Shown piece by piece: positions 1-9,200 of a DNA stretch of 53,927 nt. Each line of letters starts with the position of its first letter. Position 1 is the first letter of the stretch. The DNA comes from Woeseiaceae bacterium (GTDB taxonomy: Bacteria; Pseudomonadota; Gammaproteobacteria; Steroidobacterales; Woeseiaceae), in assembly GCA_021773055.1 (NCBI GenBank), contig JAJFKV010000057.1:1-53927 (forward strand), read 5' to 3'. A program made the position numbers and the translations under genes. A model generated the notes under the pieces. That model ran no database searches and had not been told where the DNA came from. It saw only the letters and a program-made list of their open reading frames with translations.

Positions 1-23
1 CTCAACCGGACGCAGGCTGACGA

Positions 24-623
24 TCATTGCTTGGCGTGTAACCCGGTATGGGCACTGGACCAAACTGCGATCAGGGCATCAACTTCTGCCAGTTGCTCAG
101 CAGTTAATTTGTCTGCGATGAAGTCGCGTTTAGAATTGGCATCAATATCATCCCGCATCGCCGCCAGGCTGAACCATTTGTAAGCTTGCATCGGATCGTA
201 ATTTTCCGAGAAGTCCATCGCAAAATGACGACCCAGGGCGGTCATTGCTTCTGCAACACCCTGGTCTGCGGCAAGCGTGTACAAACGAGTCGCTTCCTCA
301 TCATCCACCGCTACGCCCCAGCCGTTTTGATACATCACAGCGAGATTGCACATTGCTCCGGAATGTCCTTGCTCAACGGCCAGCCCATACCACTTGATGG
401 CGAGAGCGTCGTCCATTGGAACGCCGAAACCGTTGCCATACATCATGCCAAGACCGTACTGGCTACCAACGTCACCGGCCTCTGCCAATGGCTGCCAAAT
501 CGCCAACGCGGCTTCGTAGTCAGTGGAGTTATAGGCCTCTAGACCTTTTTCGGAATCTCCGGCCCAAACCACAGTGGCGAATATTAGAGCAGTGGCCACA
601 GCCAACATCTGGATTTTACGCAT
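24..623 (-). CDS. Exported Sel1-repeat (TPR-like) protein
   Basis: The 199-residue product starts with a signal peptide: MRK, then a hydrophobic stretch ending VWA at about residue 21. It should therefore be exported. Residues ~50-160 hold about two and a half Sel1-type repeats, recognisable from the LGxMYxNGxGVxxDxxxAxxWYxLAxxQG pattern. These alpha-solenoid repeats usually mediate protein-protein contacts and have no catalytic residues. A GGAGG Shine-Dalgarno element lies about 11 nt upstream of the ATG, preceded by a GC-rich hairpin. The gene is divergent from the SPFH gene at 854. The family assignment is firm; no partner or pathway can be named. Confidence 0.85.
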   Translation of the reverse strand: MRKIQMLAVATALIFATVVWAGDSEKGLEAYNSTDYEAALAIWQPLAEAGDVGSQYGLGMMYGNGFGVPMDDALAIKWYGLAVEQGHSGAMCNLAVMYQNGWGVAVDDEEATRLYTLAADQGVAEAMTALGRHFAMDFSENYDPMQAYKWFSLAAMRDDIDANSKRDFIADKLTAEQLAEVDALIAVWSSAHTGLHAKQ

Positions 624-641
624 TTTTCAGGCCTCCATTTT

Positions 642-657
642 GGGCGCCAAGGCGCCC
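642..657. repeat. Perfect GC-rich inverted repeat upstream of the Sel1 gene
   Basis: GGGCGCC-AA-GGCGCCC is a perfect 7-bp inverted repeat with a 2-nt centre, about 20 nt upstream of the Sel1 gene start. In its 5' leader it could form a hairpin just ahead of the GGAGG ribosome-binding site. Alternatively it could be a protein-binding palindrome in the divergent region 624-853. No clear sigma-70 promoter could be assigned in that region. Confidence 0.4.
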
Positions 658-853
658 GAGCCGTCGATATGAGTATAGTCAGGGAAATACTGTGTAGTCG
701 GCAATCCGGAGATTTACCTAATTGCATTTCGCACTATATGGTAGTTTCATACCAGGCGGGAATAAAAACACAAGAATAATTTTGTTCTTCAGCACGTTCC
801 CAGCAGTCGCGCCAGACGCAACACCGAATCGGCTTTATTAAGGAGATGTACCC

Positions 854-2305
854 ATGAGTGAAACATTCACCAGCTTCTTCAGTTACGGCTTGACGACCGC
901 AGGATCAATAGCTGTCGGCGTCGTTGCGCTTTTGTTGATTGCGGTCCTGTTGGCCAAAGCGTATCGCCGGGTCGTTGAACCAAACGAAGTGCATATAGTG
1001 CAGTCTCGCAATAGTACATCGATATATGGCAAGCAATTCGAAGAGGGTGAAGAAGGAGAATCCAGAGGCAACAGCTATTACGAGTGGCCACACTGGTGGC
1101 CGGTCGTCGGTGTGCAACGAATCGTACTGCCCTTGTCCGTTTTCGATCAAAAACTGACGAATTACGAAGCCTACGATATTGGCAAGGTGCCATTTGTCGT
1201 CGACGTCGTTGCCTTTTTTCGAATCAAGAGCCCGTCTGTCGCCGCCAAGCGCATCCAGAACTTACATGAACTCCAGGCCCAGTTGGAATCCATCCTGCAG
1301 GGCGCTGTTCGTACCATTCTGGCCAAGCATGAAATCGAAGACATCATGATGGAGCGCAGTACATTCGGAAAGATGTTCACGGATGAAGTCGCTGATCAAC
1401 TGGTCGCCTGGGGTGTGTCAAACGTCAAGAATATCGAACTGATGGACATTCGCGATGGCAGTGAATCGAAGACGGTATCGAACATCATGGCGAAGAAGGA
1501 ATCCGTGATCGACAGAGAGTCTCGTGTCGTTGTCGCCGAGAATACCAAGCTCGCGGAAACAGCAGAAATCGAAGCACGCCAGGTGGTCGATGTTCGGGCA
1601 CAGGAAGCTGAGGAACTGGTGGGGCTAAGAACGGCACAGAAGGAACAGGCCGTGGGTATTGCCGACGAGCAGGCTTTGCAGGAAATCAAGACGCAGGCCA
1701 AAGAAACGGCTGAACGTGATATGGCTGTCGAGCTGGTTAAGAACGTTCGCGCTGCTGAAATCAACCGTTCTGTCGAGGTCGTTAAAGCCGACGAGGATAA
1801 ACAGACAGTTGTCATTCGCGCCGAAGGTCAGCGCCAGCAAGAGGTCATTGACGCAGAGGCGACCAAGCAAAAGACCATTATTGTCGCCGAGGGCGATCTG
1901 CAGGATTCGCTGAAAGATGCCGAAGGTATACTCGCGATCGGCACATCAAATGCCGAAGCAAAGAGACTCGAAGAGATGGCGACTGTGTCGCCACAAATCG
2001 CGTTGGCCGACGAGATCGGTAGCAATGACGGGTATCAGGAATATCTGATCAAGATTCGCGGTGTGGAGAAAGACGAAACTGTCGGTGTCGAGCAAGCAAA
2101 AGCATTGCAGGATGCGGGCATTAAGGTCATCGTCAATTCCGGCGACGTTAATAGTGGCATGGACAGCTTGCTGGACCTGCTAACTACCAAAGGCGGCACC
2201 AATGTCGCTGGAATGGTGGAGGCCATACGCCAGACAGACGAAGGCTCGGCATTATTGGAACGCATCGGTCTTGGCAGGGATAAAGGTTCCGCGTCCAGCC
2301 CGTGA
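854..2305 (+). CDS. SPFH/band 7 (flotillin-like) membrane protein
   Basis: The 483-residue product has an N-terminal membrane segment (~13-38), an SPFH/band-7 domain (~40-230) and a long charged coiled coil rich in E, A, K, V and Q (~215-380). A globular tail follows. The order matches flotillin/stomatin-type proteins, which oligomerise on membranes and scaffold microdomains or membrane proteases. A GEEGES acidic insertion and a tryptophan-rich PHWWP segment sit early in the band-7 domain. The start is supported by an AAGGAG element 8 nt upstream of the ATG. No NfeD-type protease partner is next to it. Family membership is clear; the cellular role is not. Confidence 0.88.
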   Translation: MSETFTSFFSYGLTTAGSIAVGVVALLLIAVLLAKAYRRVVEPNEVHIVQSRNSTSIYGKQFEEGEEGESRGNSYYEWPHWWPVVGVQRIVLPLSVFDQKLTNYEAYDIGKVPFVVDVVAFFRIKSPSVAAKRIQNLHELQAQLESILQGAVRTILAKHEIEDIMMERSTFGKMFTDEVADQLVAWGVSNVKNIELMDIRDGSESKTVSNIMAKKESVIDRESRVVVAENTKLAETAEIEARQVVDVRAQEAEELVGLRTAQKEQAVGIADEQALQEIKTQAKETAERDMAVELVKNVRAAEINRSVEVVKADEDKQTVVIRAEGQRQQEVIDAEATKQKTIIVAEGDLQDSLKDAEGILAIGTSNAEAKRLEEMATVSPQIALADEIGSNDGYQEYLIKIRGVEKDETVGVEQAKALQDAGIKVIVNSGDVNSGMDSLLDLLTTKGGTNVAGMVEAIRQTDEGSALLERIGLGRDKGSASSP

Positions 2306-2310
2306 CATAG

Positions 2311-2349
2311 TCACTTATCAAGCTTCATAGTCGCAAGCCTGATAAGTGA
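2311..2349. terminator. Candidate bidirectional hairpin between convergent genes
   Basis: TCACTTATCA (2311-2320) pairs perfectly with TGATAAGTGA (2340-2349). An inner GCTT/AAGC pair extends the stem around a 9-nt loop with one mismatch. It lies between the converging SPFH and SGNH genes and overlaps the SGNH stop codon. There is no good T-run on either strand, so classic intrinsic termination is uncertain. Confidence 0.45.
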
Positions 2350-3112
2350 AGAGGAGAGACGATACCGATGCCTTCATGATCTGCTCGGTCGCAGAATTGA
2401 TACCAAACTCCGAGAGTTCCGGAAGAGAGCCGACAGGTTGCCCCGTTATTATTTGATAGAAGATCAGGGCGGTTAGAAGCAAGCCTGTTTCGGATGCATG
2501 ATTACCGTCAGGCTGATGGAGTACCAGGGCGCTATCTCTGAAAATAACCTCGTCCCAGACAAGTCCTATTGGTGCGACGCAAGCATTTTCACGGTCAGAA
2601 ATTCCGGAGTGGAGATCCCACAGCGTCTGCCCCTCCCACGTATTCCCTTTTCGCGGGTGTTCCGGAAACATAATGGGTGTCGCACCCTGCTCCTTGCTTC
2701 CTCTGATCCAGTATTCTGCGGCAGTCGTCGGGTATGAGTTCGACCTGGTGCTTGAATATTTCTGAGCCTGCAGAATTACATGGGTCCACTGTTCGCTTTC
2801 AAGTTTCTGCTCACTTACACCATCATTGACCCGGTCCGCGAGGAAACTAAATCGAGGCGCGACCTGCACATCAACAGACTTGTCGGGCTGGCCCAGGATC
2901 AGGAGTTTCTCAATCACCGGCAACAATCCGGCGGCATGACTATTTCCCATGAGAAGCACCTTGAAGGCGCCTGTACCTGAGTTATCCGCCAAAGGTAGCG
3001 ATGTGGCATATCGGGTAGTGCCGGTCTGACCACCGCCAGCTCCTGTCGCCGGGTCATTGGGCAAGCGATCACTGCCTCCGCAACCAAAAAGGAGACCCGC
3101 AGCTGCGAGCAT
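2318..3112 (-). CDS. SGNH/GDSL-like hydrolase lipoprotein
   Basis: The 264-residue product has a lipobox-like LLFGC with the acylated Cys at 11 and a Gly/Asp-rich linker. Block I is GNSH (nucleophile Ser58), and a C-terminal D202-x-x-H205 (DGNH) completes the Ser-Asp-His set of the SGNH fold. It is probably an envelope-anchored esterase, deacetylase or related hydrolase of unknown substrate. The annotated ATG leaves a signal with no N-terminal Lys/Arg. Upstream in frame are K-K codons preceded by ATA, whereas the truncated copy near 9.6 kb has ATG-AAA-AAA at that place. The original start may have mutated (ATG to ATA) or a CTG further upstream may be used. The fold call is good; expression is uncertain. 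Confidence 0.7.
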   Translation of the reverse strand: MLAAAGLLFGCGGSDRLPNDPATGAGGGQTGTTRYATSLPLADNSGTGAFKVLLMGNSHAAGLLPVIEKLLILGQPDKSVDVQVAPRFSFLADRVNDGVSEQKLESEQWTHVILQAQKYSSTRSNSYPTTAAEYWIRGSKEQGATPIMFPEHPRKGNTWEGQTLWDLHSGISDRENACVAPIGLVWDEVIFRDSALVLHQPDGNHASETGLLLTALIFYQIITGQPVGSLPELSEFGINSATEQIMKASVSSLLFTYQACDYEA

Positions 3113-3269
3113 AAGTAGTTTTTTTATGACGAAATCATCCAGAGATTCTCATTCAATCGGATTCGACCATACATCCCGGAATTTAGAGGCTGGTTCATAC
3201 CAAATGGTTCCATCAGACAGACGAAGGCTTGGCACTGATTGGTCAACCCTCAATCGCAACACTATTAAT

Positions 3270-3353
3270 CACATTGAACATAGCTGTGCCAACCGAGTCT
3301 TAAACTGTTGCTTGATTAATTCTTGATGGAAGTCGAATGACCGATGTGAATTT
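3270..3353. repeat. Left arm of inverted duplication flanking the CadC-like gene
   Basis: This stretch holds the leader and first six codons of the gene starting at 3337. It is repeated in inverted orientation at 4863-4945, just after that gene ends. The inner 41 bp (3313-3353 against 4863-4903) match at 37 positions, the outer 11 bp match perfectly and GCCAAC-GAGTCTT is shared in between. Overall identity is near 80% with one gap. Confidence 0.85.
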
Positions 3354-4845
3354 CACTCTGAACGGCTGGCTCGTCGAGATCAGGCTAGGTCGTCTGTCAA
3401 GAGCATCGAAGAGTATCCACCTGGAGCCCCAGGTGATGAAGGTGCTGGTCTATCTCGCGTCACATCCTCAGGAAGTCATCACGAAGGGGCAGCTCATTGG
3501 CGCATTGTGGCCCGACACGATTGTCGGCGATGCTGCCCTGGCCCGCTGTATCTCCCAGATTCGCCAGGCGTTTGGCGACAATGCAAGAAAGCCAGCGTTC
3601 GTCGAGACCGTGCCGAAAGTCGGCTATCGGCTGATTGCCCGTGTCGGAGACGCGAAACCAAGGCGGAAACAGAGCCGCATGTATCGCTGGTCCGTTGCCG
3701 CAGGGGCCATACTGCTCCTCGCGTTCCTGGGACGGTTCGATGGCGTCGCGCAACAGAAAGAGATACCCGTTGTGAGGACCGCGGCACAGGAAGCCTATAT
3801 TAATGGACACCGGTTGTACGAAAAACAAACGTATGTGCACAATCAGAACGCGGTGGTCTTCCTGGAACAGGCTTTGGAACTCGACCCGGAATACGGCCTT
3901 GCGTATGCCGGGTTGGCCGATGCGTTCACGCAAGAAGCACTATACTGGGGTGGTGACAGACGCAACGAGGCGCGCTCGCTGGCCGAGCGAGCTGTCGAGC
4001 TGGCTCCCGAGCTCGCCGAGTCTCACAAAGCCCTGGGTACGGCTCTCGCGTTGACAGGCGATGAAGGTGCCGCGCTTGACGCCTACAAGCATGCCCTCGA
4101 AGTCGACCCTGACCACTGGCCAGCCGTGCTCGATAGCGCGTATCTGTATTTCCAGCGGCTTGAGTTCGAGAAAGCGGAAGCACTCTTCCTGCAAGCGTTG
4201 CGTCAGGTGCCCGACCATGACGTTGCCATGAGCAGTCTCGGCTATCTGTATCTTAAAGCAGGCAATGTCGAAGCGGCGAGAACCTGGCTGAATCGCGCTT
4301 TGCAACGAATACCGCTGCAGACTCAGGCGGCGTCCCGGCTTGCGATGCTGGAGATGTTCACCGGATACCCTGACGAGGCGGTGGCACGGTGTGCCAGGAT
4401 CATCGAGCCTTTTCCCAGCCATTATGCATGTCTTCAGGTCATGGGGGTTGGCAGCCTCATGAAGGGGGATCTGCCGAAAGCTCTGCGGCACTTCGAAAGC
4501 GTTGTCAAACATTTTCCCGACGATCGTTATGCGAGACTGGGTCAGGCCAAAGTACTACTCGCCGAATCAAGAGTGGACGATGCGATGCTGCTCGTGGACT
4601 GGGTTCTCGAACACACGCTGCAAAAGATCGAGTCGGGCGATGTTGAATCGTATGATTACTGGCTGATCGCCGGCTGCCACACATTGCGTGGTGATGACGC
4701 CATCGCATTTGAGTGGTTTGACAAGGCCGCGAATGCGGGCCGGCGCTTCTTTTTATGGGACGCCAATGACCCGCTGTTCTCTACCCTGCACGGCGACCAG
4801 CGTTTCGATCGCTACATTGCCGCCACTACAACGCGCGATTGGTGA
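3337..4845 (+). CDS. CadC-like winged-helix regulator with TM segment and TPR domain
   Basis: The 502-residue product starts with an OmpR/PhoB-type winged helix (~10-102; LALRCIS-type recognition helix region, then FVETVPKVGYRLIARV wing). A basic linker and one membrane segment (~115-133) follow, then a large TPR region (~150-500) outside the membrane. This matches the ToxR/CadC class of membrane-bound one-component regulators, which bind DNA in the cytoplasm and sense through the extracytoplasmic domain. The ATG lies inside a promoter/start segment that recurs inverted after the gene. LysR and TonB-receptor genes follow, so an envelope or nutrient signal is plausible, but its target is unknown. 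Confidence 0.85.
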   Translation: MTDVNFTLNGWLVEIRLGRLSRASKSIHLEPQVMKVLVYLASHPQEVITKGQLIGALWPDTIVGDAALARCISQIRQAFGDNARKPAFVETVPKVGYRLIARVGDAKPRRKQSRMYRWSVAAGAILLLAFLGRFDGVAQQKEIPVVRTAAQEAYINGHRLYEKQTYVHNQNAVVFLEQALELDPEYGLAYAGLADAFTQEALYWGGDRRNEARSLAERAVELAPELAESHKALGTALALTGDEGAALDAYKHALEVDPDHWPAVLDSAYLYFQRLEFEKAEALFLQALRQVPDHDVAMSSLGYLYLKAGNVEAARTWLNRALQRIPLQTQAASRLAMLEMFTGYPDEAVARCARIIEPFPSHYACLQVMGVGSLMKGDLPKALRHFESVVKHFPDDRYARLGQAKVLLAESRVDDAMLLVDWVLEHTLQKIESGDVESYDYWLIAGCHTLRGDDAIAFEWFDKAANAGRRFFLWDANDPLFSTLHGDQRFDRYIAATTTRDW

Positions 4846-4879
4846 TCCAGTAGCCCCACTCCAAATTCCCATCGTTCAT
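4826..4879 (-). pseudogene. 17-codon 5' remnant of a paralogous CadC-like gene
   Basis: The right inverted-repeat arm carries a minus-strand ATG in the same place as the start of the gene at 3337. Translation gives 17 codons ending in TAG. The first six codons match the CadC-like gene closely at DNA level, and M1, D3, N5, W11 and L17 are shared at protein level. This looks like the surviving 5' tip of a second, oppositely oriented gene copy, or a by-product of an inverted duplication. It is very short, so coding status today is unlikely. Confidence 0.45.
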
Positions 4880-4945
4880 TCAACTTCCATCAAGAATTCA
4901 TCACGCTTTCGATAAGACTCAGTTGGCGCGACCCTGTTCAATGTG
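4863..4945. repeat. Right arm of inverted duplication flanking the CadC-like gene
   Basis: The reverse complement of this segment matches 3270-3353. Its orientation directs a promoter/start unit leftward, toward the 3' end of the CadC-like gene. The two arms enclose exactly one gene, so recombination between them would invert it. Confidence 0.85.
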
Positions 4946-4994
4946 AACTGGTGTGAACGGCGACGCTTGGTTCGGCCGGTGGTGAAGGAATAGA

Positions 4995-5906
4995 ATGCAC
5001 ACAGACCTAAGTCAGATAGTCAACTTGGTAGTATTCGCGAAGATCGTTCAGGCTGGCGGGATCTCCAGATGCGCCGCGGAACTGGGTATTGAGCGCACGA
5101 CAGTTAGTCGGAGACTCCGTGACTTAGAGCAAACGTGGGGTGTGATGTTGCTTGACAGGTCGCCAAAACACACGGTTGTCACCGATGCTGGCCGACTATG
5201 TTACGAGCGGTGCGAGCACCTGCTGGAAGCCGTGGAGGTCGCGGAGTCTGCGGCTAAGAACGGCGAGGATGTCGCCAAAACCGATCCAATAATTGTTGGC
5301 GCGCCGGCCGATCTTATTGAACACCATCTTGGTTTGAAGCTCTCAGAGTTTGAGGTGACTAATCCGAAGTTCACCGCTCAGTGTTATCCAAAGTCTTTCT
5401 GGACAAAGGGAACATTCTCGAGCGTAGATCTCCAACTCGATTGGGAGAGGCCCAAGAGCTCCGATGTCTTTGCAACCAGAATAGCCAGGATTAAACAGTC
5501 AGTGTGCGCGAGTAGCGAATACCTTGCGAAGTCTGCCTCCCTGGCATCTCCGCGGGATATCGAACAACACCCCTGCATAGTCATGAACAGGTTGGGGCAG
5601 CGTAGATCGACATGGAAATTTGAACGGGATGGTGCGTGTGTTAGCGGGCCGATATCGCACTCCATTGAGGTATCCAGTTTGCTTGAAGCAACGGCGTCAG
5701 TGGTGGCGGGCCTGGGCTTGTGTCGTTTGCCGGACTATTTATGTGAGAGATATATTGAGGACGGCCGCCTGATCAAAGTGTTACCAGAATACTCGACGGC
5801 AACGCGTGATTTGTTCCTCTTAAGTCCAGGTCGCGGGGTACCGAGGCGGGGGGTGACTGCGTTACACCTGTTCCTCGAAGAGATGTTCAAAGAGGATCAT
5901 ATTTGA
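4995..5906 (+). CDS. LysR-family transcriptional regulator
   Basis: The 303-residue length is normal for the family. An N-terminal winged HTH occupies ~8-66 (VFAKIVQAGGISRCAAELGI, then TTVSRRLRDLE), and a periplasmic-binding-like effector domain (~95-295) follows. A GAAGGA element lies 6 nt before the ATG. It stands between the CadC-like regulator and the TonB receptor, all on the plus strand, so it may control the receptor through the long leader at 5907-6262. The effector cannot be told from sequence. Confidence 0.9.
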   Translation: MHTDLSQIVNLVVFAKIVQAGGISRCAAELGIERTTVSRRLRDLEQTWGVMLLDRSPKHTVVTDAGRLCYERCEHLLEAVEVAESAAKNGEDVAKTDPIIVGAPADLIEHHLGLKLSEFEVTNPKFTAQCYPKSFWTKGTFSSVDLQLDWERPKSSDVFATRIARIKQSVCASSEYLAKSASLASPRDIEQHPCIVMNRLGQRRSTWKFERDGACVSGPISHSIEVSSLLEATASVVAGLGLCRLPDYLCERYIEDGRLIKVLPEYSTATRDLFLLSPGRGVPRRGVTALHLFLEEMFKEDHI

Positions 5907-6262
5907 ACGGGACGAGATCGCGCAAAGCCAGCAAGAAAGCACAATAAATAGCAAATTCGAATAAGAACCATCCTTGGCGACTCCATCTCGCTAACAGAAC
6001 AACAAATCCAAATGCAATTGTGAAAAGAACCCCGCTAGTGCTACTCAACTTTACATAACAATCATGACAATTTCGCCGGCGTTGTTTTAGTACGACACTA
6101 TTTTTTGCTACATCACTTACACCTAATCACCCATAAAACCCCTTTTAAAACAGTCTCTTTTGGCTCCTTTTTTCCTACTATCCGGCTTTAGTGTTATAAA
6201 TTTCTGCGAGCGTTGTGTGTAAAACACAACGATTTATTTATTCACTATAAGGGGAGCAACCC
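5907..6262 (+). promoter_or_regulatory. AT-rich leader/promoter region of the first TonB receptor
   Basis: No gene is seen in these 356 bases, which are notably AT-rich. Near the 3' end are a -10-like TTATAAAT around 6195, an 8-bp inverted repeat CGTTGTGT/ACACAACG with a 5-nt spacer (6211-6231) and a GGGGAG ribosome-binding site at 6251-6256. The inverted repeat lies just downstream of the -10-like element, where a repressor or a leader hairpin could act. Confidence 0.5.
6211..6231. promoter_or_regulatory. Inverted repeat in the TonB-receptor leader (operator or hairpin)
   Basis: CGTTGTGT-GTAAA-ACACAACG is a perfect 8-bp inverted repeat about 30 nt upstream of the receptor ATG. It could be a binding site for the adjacent LysR or CadC-like regulator, or an mRNA hairpin. 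Confidence 0.4.
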
Positions 6263-9200
6263 ATGTTTTCGAATACCAATAATCTGCGGACTGCAGTTCG
6301 TCTCGGCCTGGGAATAGGGGCGAGCGCACTGGCTGTCGGTCTTGCACCAAACGCTATGGCGCAGGATGTAAACGCAGACGAGCCAATAGAAGAAATCATC
6401 ACTACCGGTTCACGCATTAAGCGTGCTGACCTCGATAGTGCCAGCCCAGTCACAGTAATCAGCCGAGAGGTACTTCTTGCTCAGGGTATTACTGACGTCG
6501 GTAACCTGTTACAGAGTATGCCTTCGATGTCCGGATCGCCGATCGGCACGACAACGAATAACGGCGGCAACGGCTCTGTACAAATCGACCTGCGTGGCAT
6601 GGGGGTCGATCGAACATTGACACTCATTAACGGCAAACGCAGTGTTGACGGCGGCGACTACCAGACGATACCGGCCAACATGATCGAACGCGTTGAGATC
6701 CTGAAAGATGGCGCATCTGCTGTCTACGGCGCCGACGCGGTTGCTGGTGTTGTAAACATCATCACGCGTCGTGACTTCGAAGGCCTGGAGTTCACACTGC
6801 AAAACGCCGACTTTTTCGATATGGATAACGGCGAGCAAAACTCTATTGGTGTGATCGCGGGTAAAACGTTCGAAGGCGGTAACATTGTGTTCGGTGCAGA
6901 GTTCGTGGATCAGTCACAGGCATTCCAAAGTGACGCGCCGTGGGACTACTTCCAGAACTCTTTCTATATCTACCCGGAAGGTTGTGAAGCTCAGATCGCA
7001 GCGCCATACGACGGCACGGCTACAGGTGGTTGCTATCCGATTGGCTCTTCGCGCATACCGGAAAGTCGTTTGTCATTTTTCAGCGTCCGCGACATCAATG
7101 ACAACGGTACGCCAACTAATACCGCCGACGATTTCCCCAACCCCGGCGATCATGCCGGCAACGGTCTCTTTCTGGTCGGCACTGCTGCAACGCAGCCTTA
7201 CACAGTCGGCACGATAATTCCGCACGATGGCCGCACCTACAACTATGCACCGGTAAATTTCATTCAGACGCCGTACGAGCGCACCAACGTGTTCGTTGAG
7301 ACCAATTTTGAGCTTACAGATACCGTCCGCTTCAACGCACAGGTTCGCGGTAATTTCCGTGAGTCCAAGCAGGAACTCGCGCCGATGCCTTTCACCGGCG
7401 GCGATCCGATGCACGATGGTTTCTTCGTCAATCCAACGACGGGAGTCAATACGGCCTTCACCGGCGTTTCACAAGACAACTACTACCTGGTTCAGGCCAT
7501 TACCGCGCACAACGCCAATCCGGCCAACGCCGCTAATCAGCTGGCTTTTGAACCGCTCGTGAACCCTCGTCGTCGCATGATTGAGACGAACCGAACCTTC
7601 ACGCAGAACATCACTCAAATACAGGCCGTTGTCGGTCTTGAGGGCACGTTCAACGATATGGATTGGGAAGTCAGCTACAACCGCGGCTATCGTAGCCGTA
7701 CCGATGTGGACGCCGGTCAGTTCTCCGGTGCGCGACTACACAATGCTTTAGGGCCTTCAGCTGACCTCGATGGTAACGGACAGCCAGAGTGCTACACCGA
7801 CGTAACGGATCCCAACACGCTCATCACGGGCTGTGTGCCGTTAAACATGTTCGGCGGTGGCGTAGTTGACCCGGTCACGAGTCAGCCCGTAACGACAACC
7901 ATGACGCAGGACATGATCGACTACGTATCGGTTGACCTGATCGACCATTTCACCTCGACCATGGACACAGCAAGTGCCAGCATTTCCGGCAGTGCATTTG
8001 ATATGCCCGGCGGCGAGATGGGTTGGGCGGTCGGCCTGGGTTACTGGGGACAGACATTCTCGGGCCAGCCGGACTCCGGTAAGCAGTCAGGCGCTGTAAC
8101 GGGTAATGTTGGCGCTGGTACGAACGGATCGCTGTACAACACCAGCGTATTCGCTGAAGTCCTTTTGCCGGCGTTCGATAACGGCACGCAATCCCTGGAC
8201 CTCAAGGGCGGTGCTCGTTTTGACGAGTGGAATGCCTTTGATGGCGAAGCGACGTGGCAGTTCGGCATTGAGTTCCAGGCGATCGAAAGTCTGAAATTTC
8301 GTGCTACGGCCGGTACGATCTTCCGTGCTCCGACAATTAGCGACCTCTTCGGCGGTATTGTCGATAACTTCCCGCAGTTCACGGACCCGTGTAGTGCCGC
8401 GAACATAGCGACCTCACCGGGATGTACTCAAATAGCGCCAGTGACAGATTCTCAGGTTAACACCCAGGTTGGTGGTAACCCGGCTATCATTCCTGAAACC
8501 GGTGAAACCTTCACTGCCGGTCTGGTCTGGAGTCCTGAGTTTGGCGATTCCGATACCACCGTTACGGTTGATTACTGGACCGTTGATATCGAAGACGGAA
8601 TTAGTTCGCTGGGAGTCGATAAGATCCTGACAGACTGCTACGTCAGCCAGATAGCGAGCGCCTGTAACCTGGTTACACGTGGAGCTGACTTCTCGCTAGC
8701 GAGCGTTTTTGATACCAGTCTTAACGTTGCGGAACAGGGTGCCCAGGGTATTGATACCGAGGTTCGTTGGGCAATTGACTCGAACATAGGCAGCTGGTCA
8801 GCGGCTGTGCTTTGGTCTCATTTACTTGAGCGCACCAAGACAGGTGTCCCGGGTGAAGCAGAAGTTGATCTGTCCGGTCGTTATACTGACCCAACGGCCG
8901 AAGACGGCGGCGCCTACGCAGTGGACAAGTTCAACTATTCCCTGCAATGGAGTCGTAACAACCTGTCTGTTGGCTACCTCGGTGAGTACGTCAGCGGTCT
9001 TGCCGCCGATACATTCTGTAACTGCTTCGCGGGTAATGCAGTGGATGCGAACGGCAACCCCGTTTACATTCAGAATGTCCCACATGTTCTGTATCACGAC
9101 GTAGTAGTCAATTACACGTTTGAGCAAACGGGAACGAACATTGCTGCTGGTTTCACGAACATCACAGATGAGGAGCCACCGTTCATCGAGGTAGGATTCA

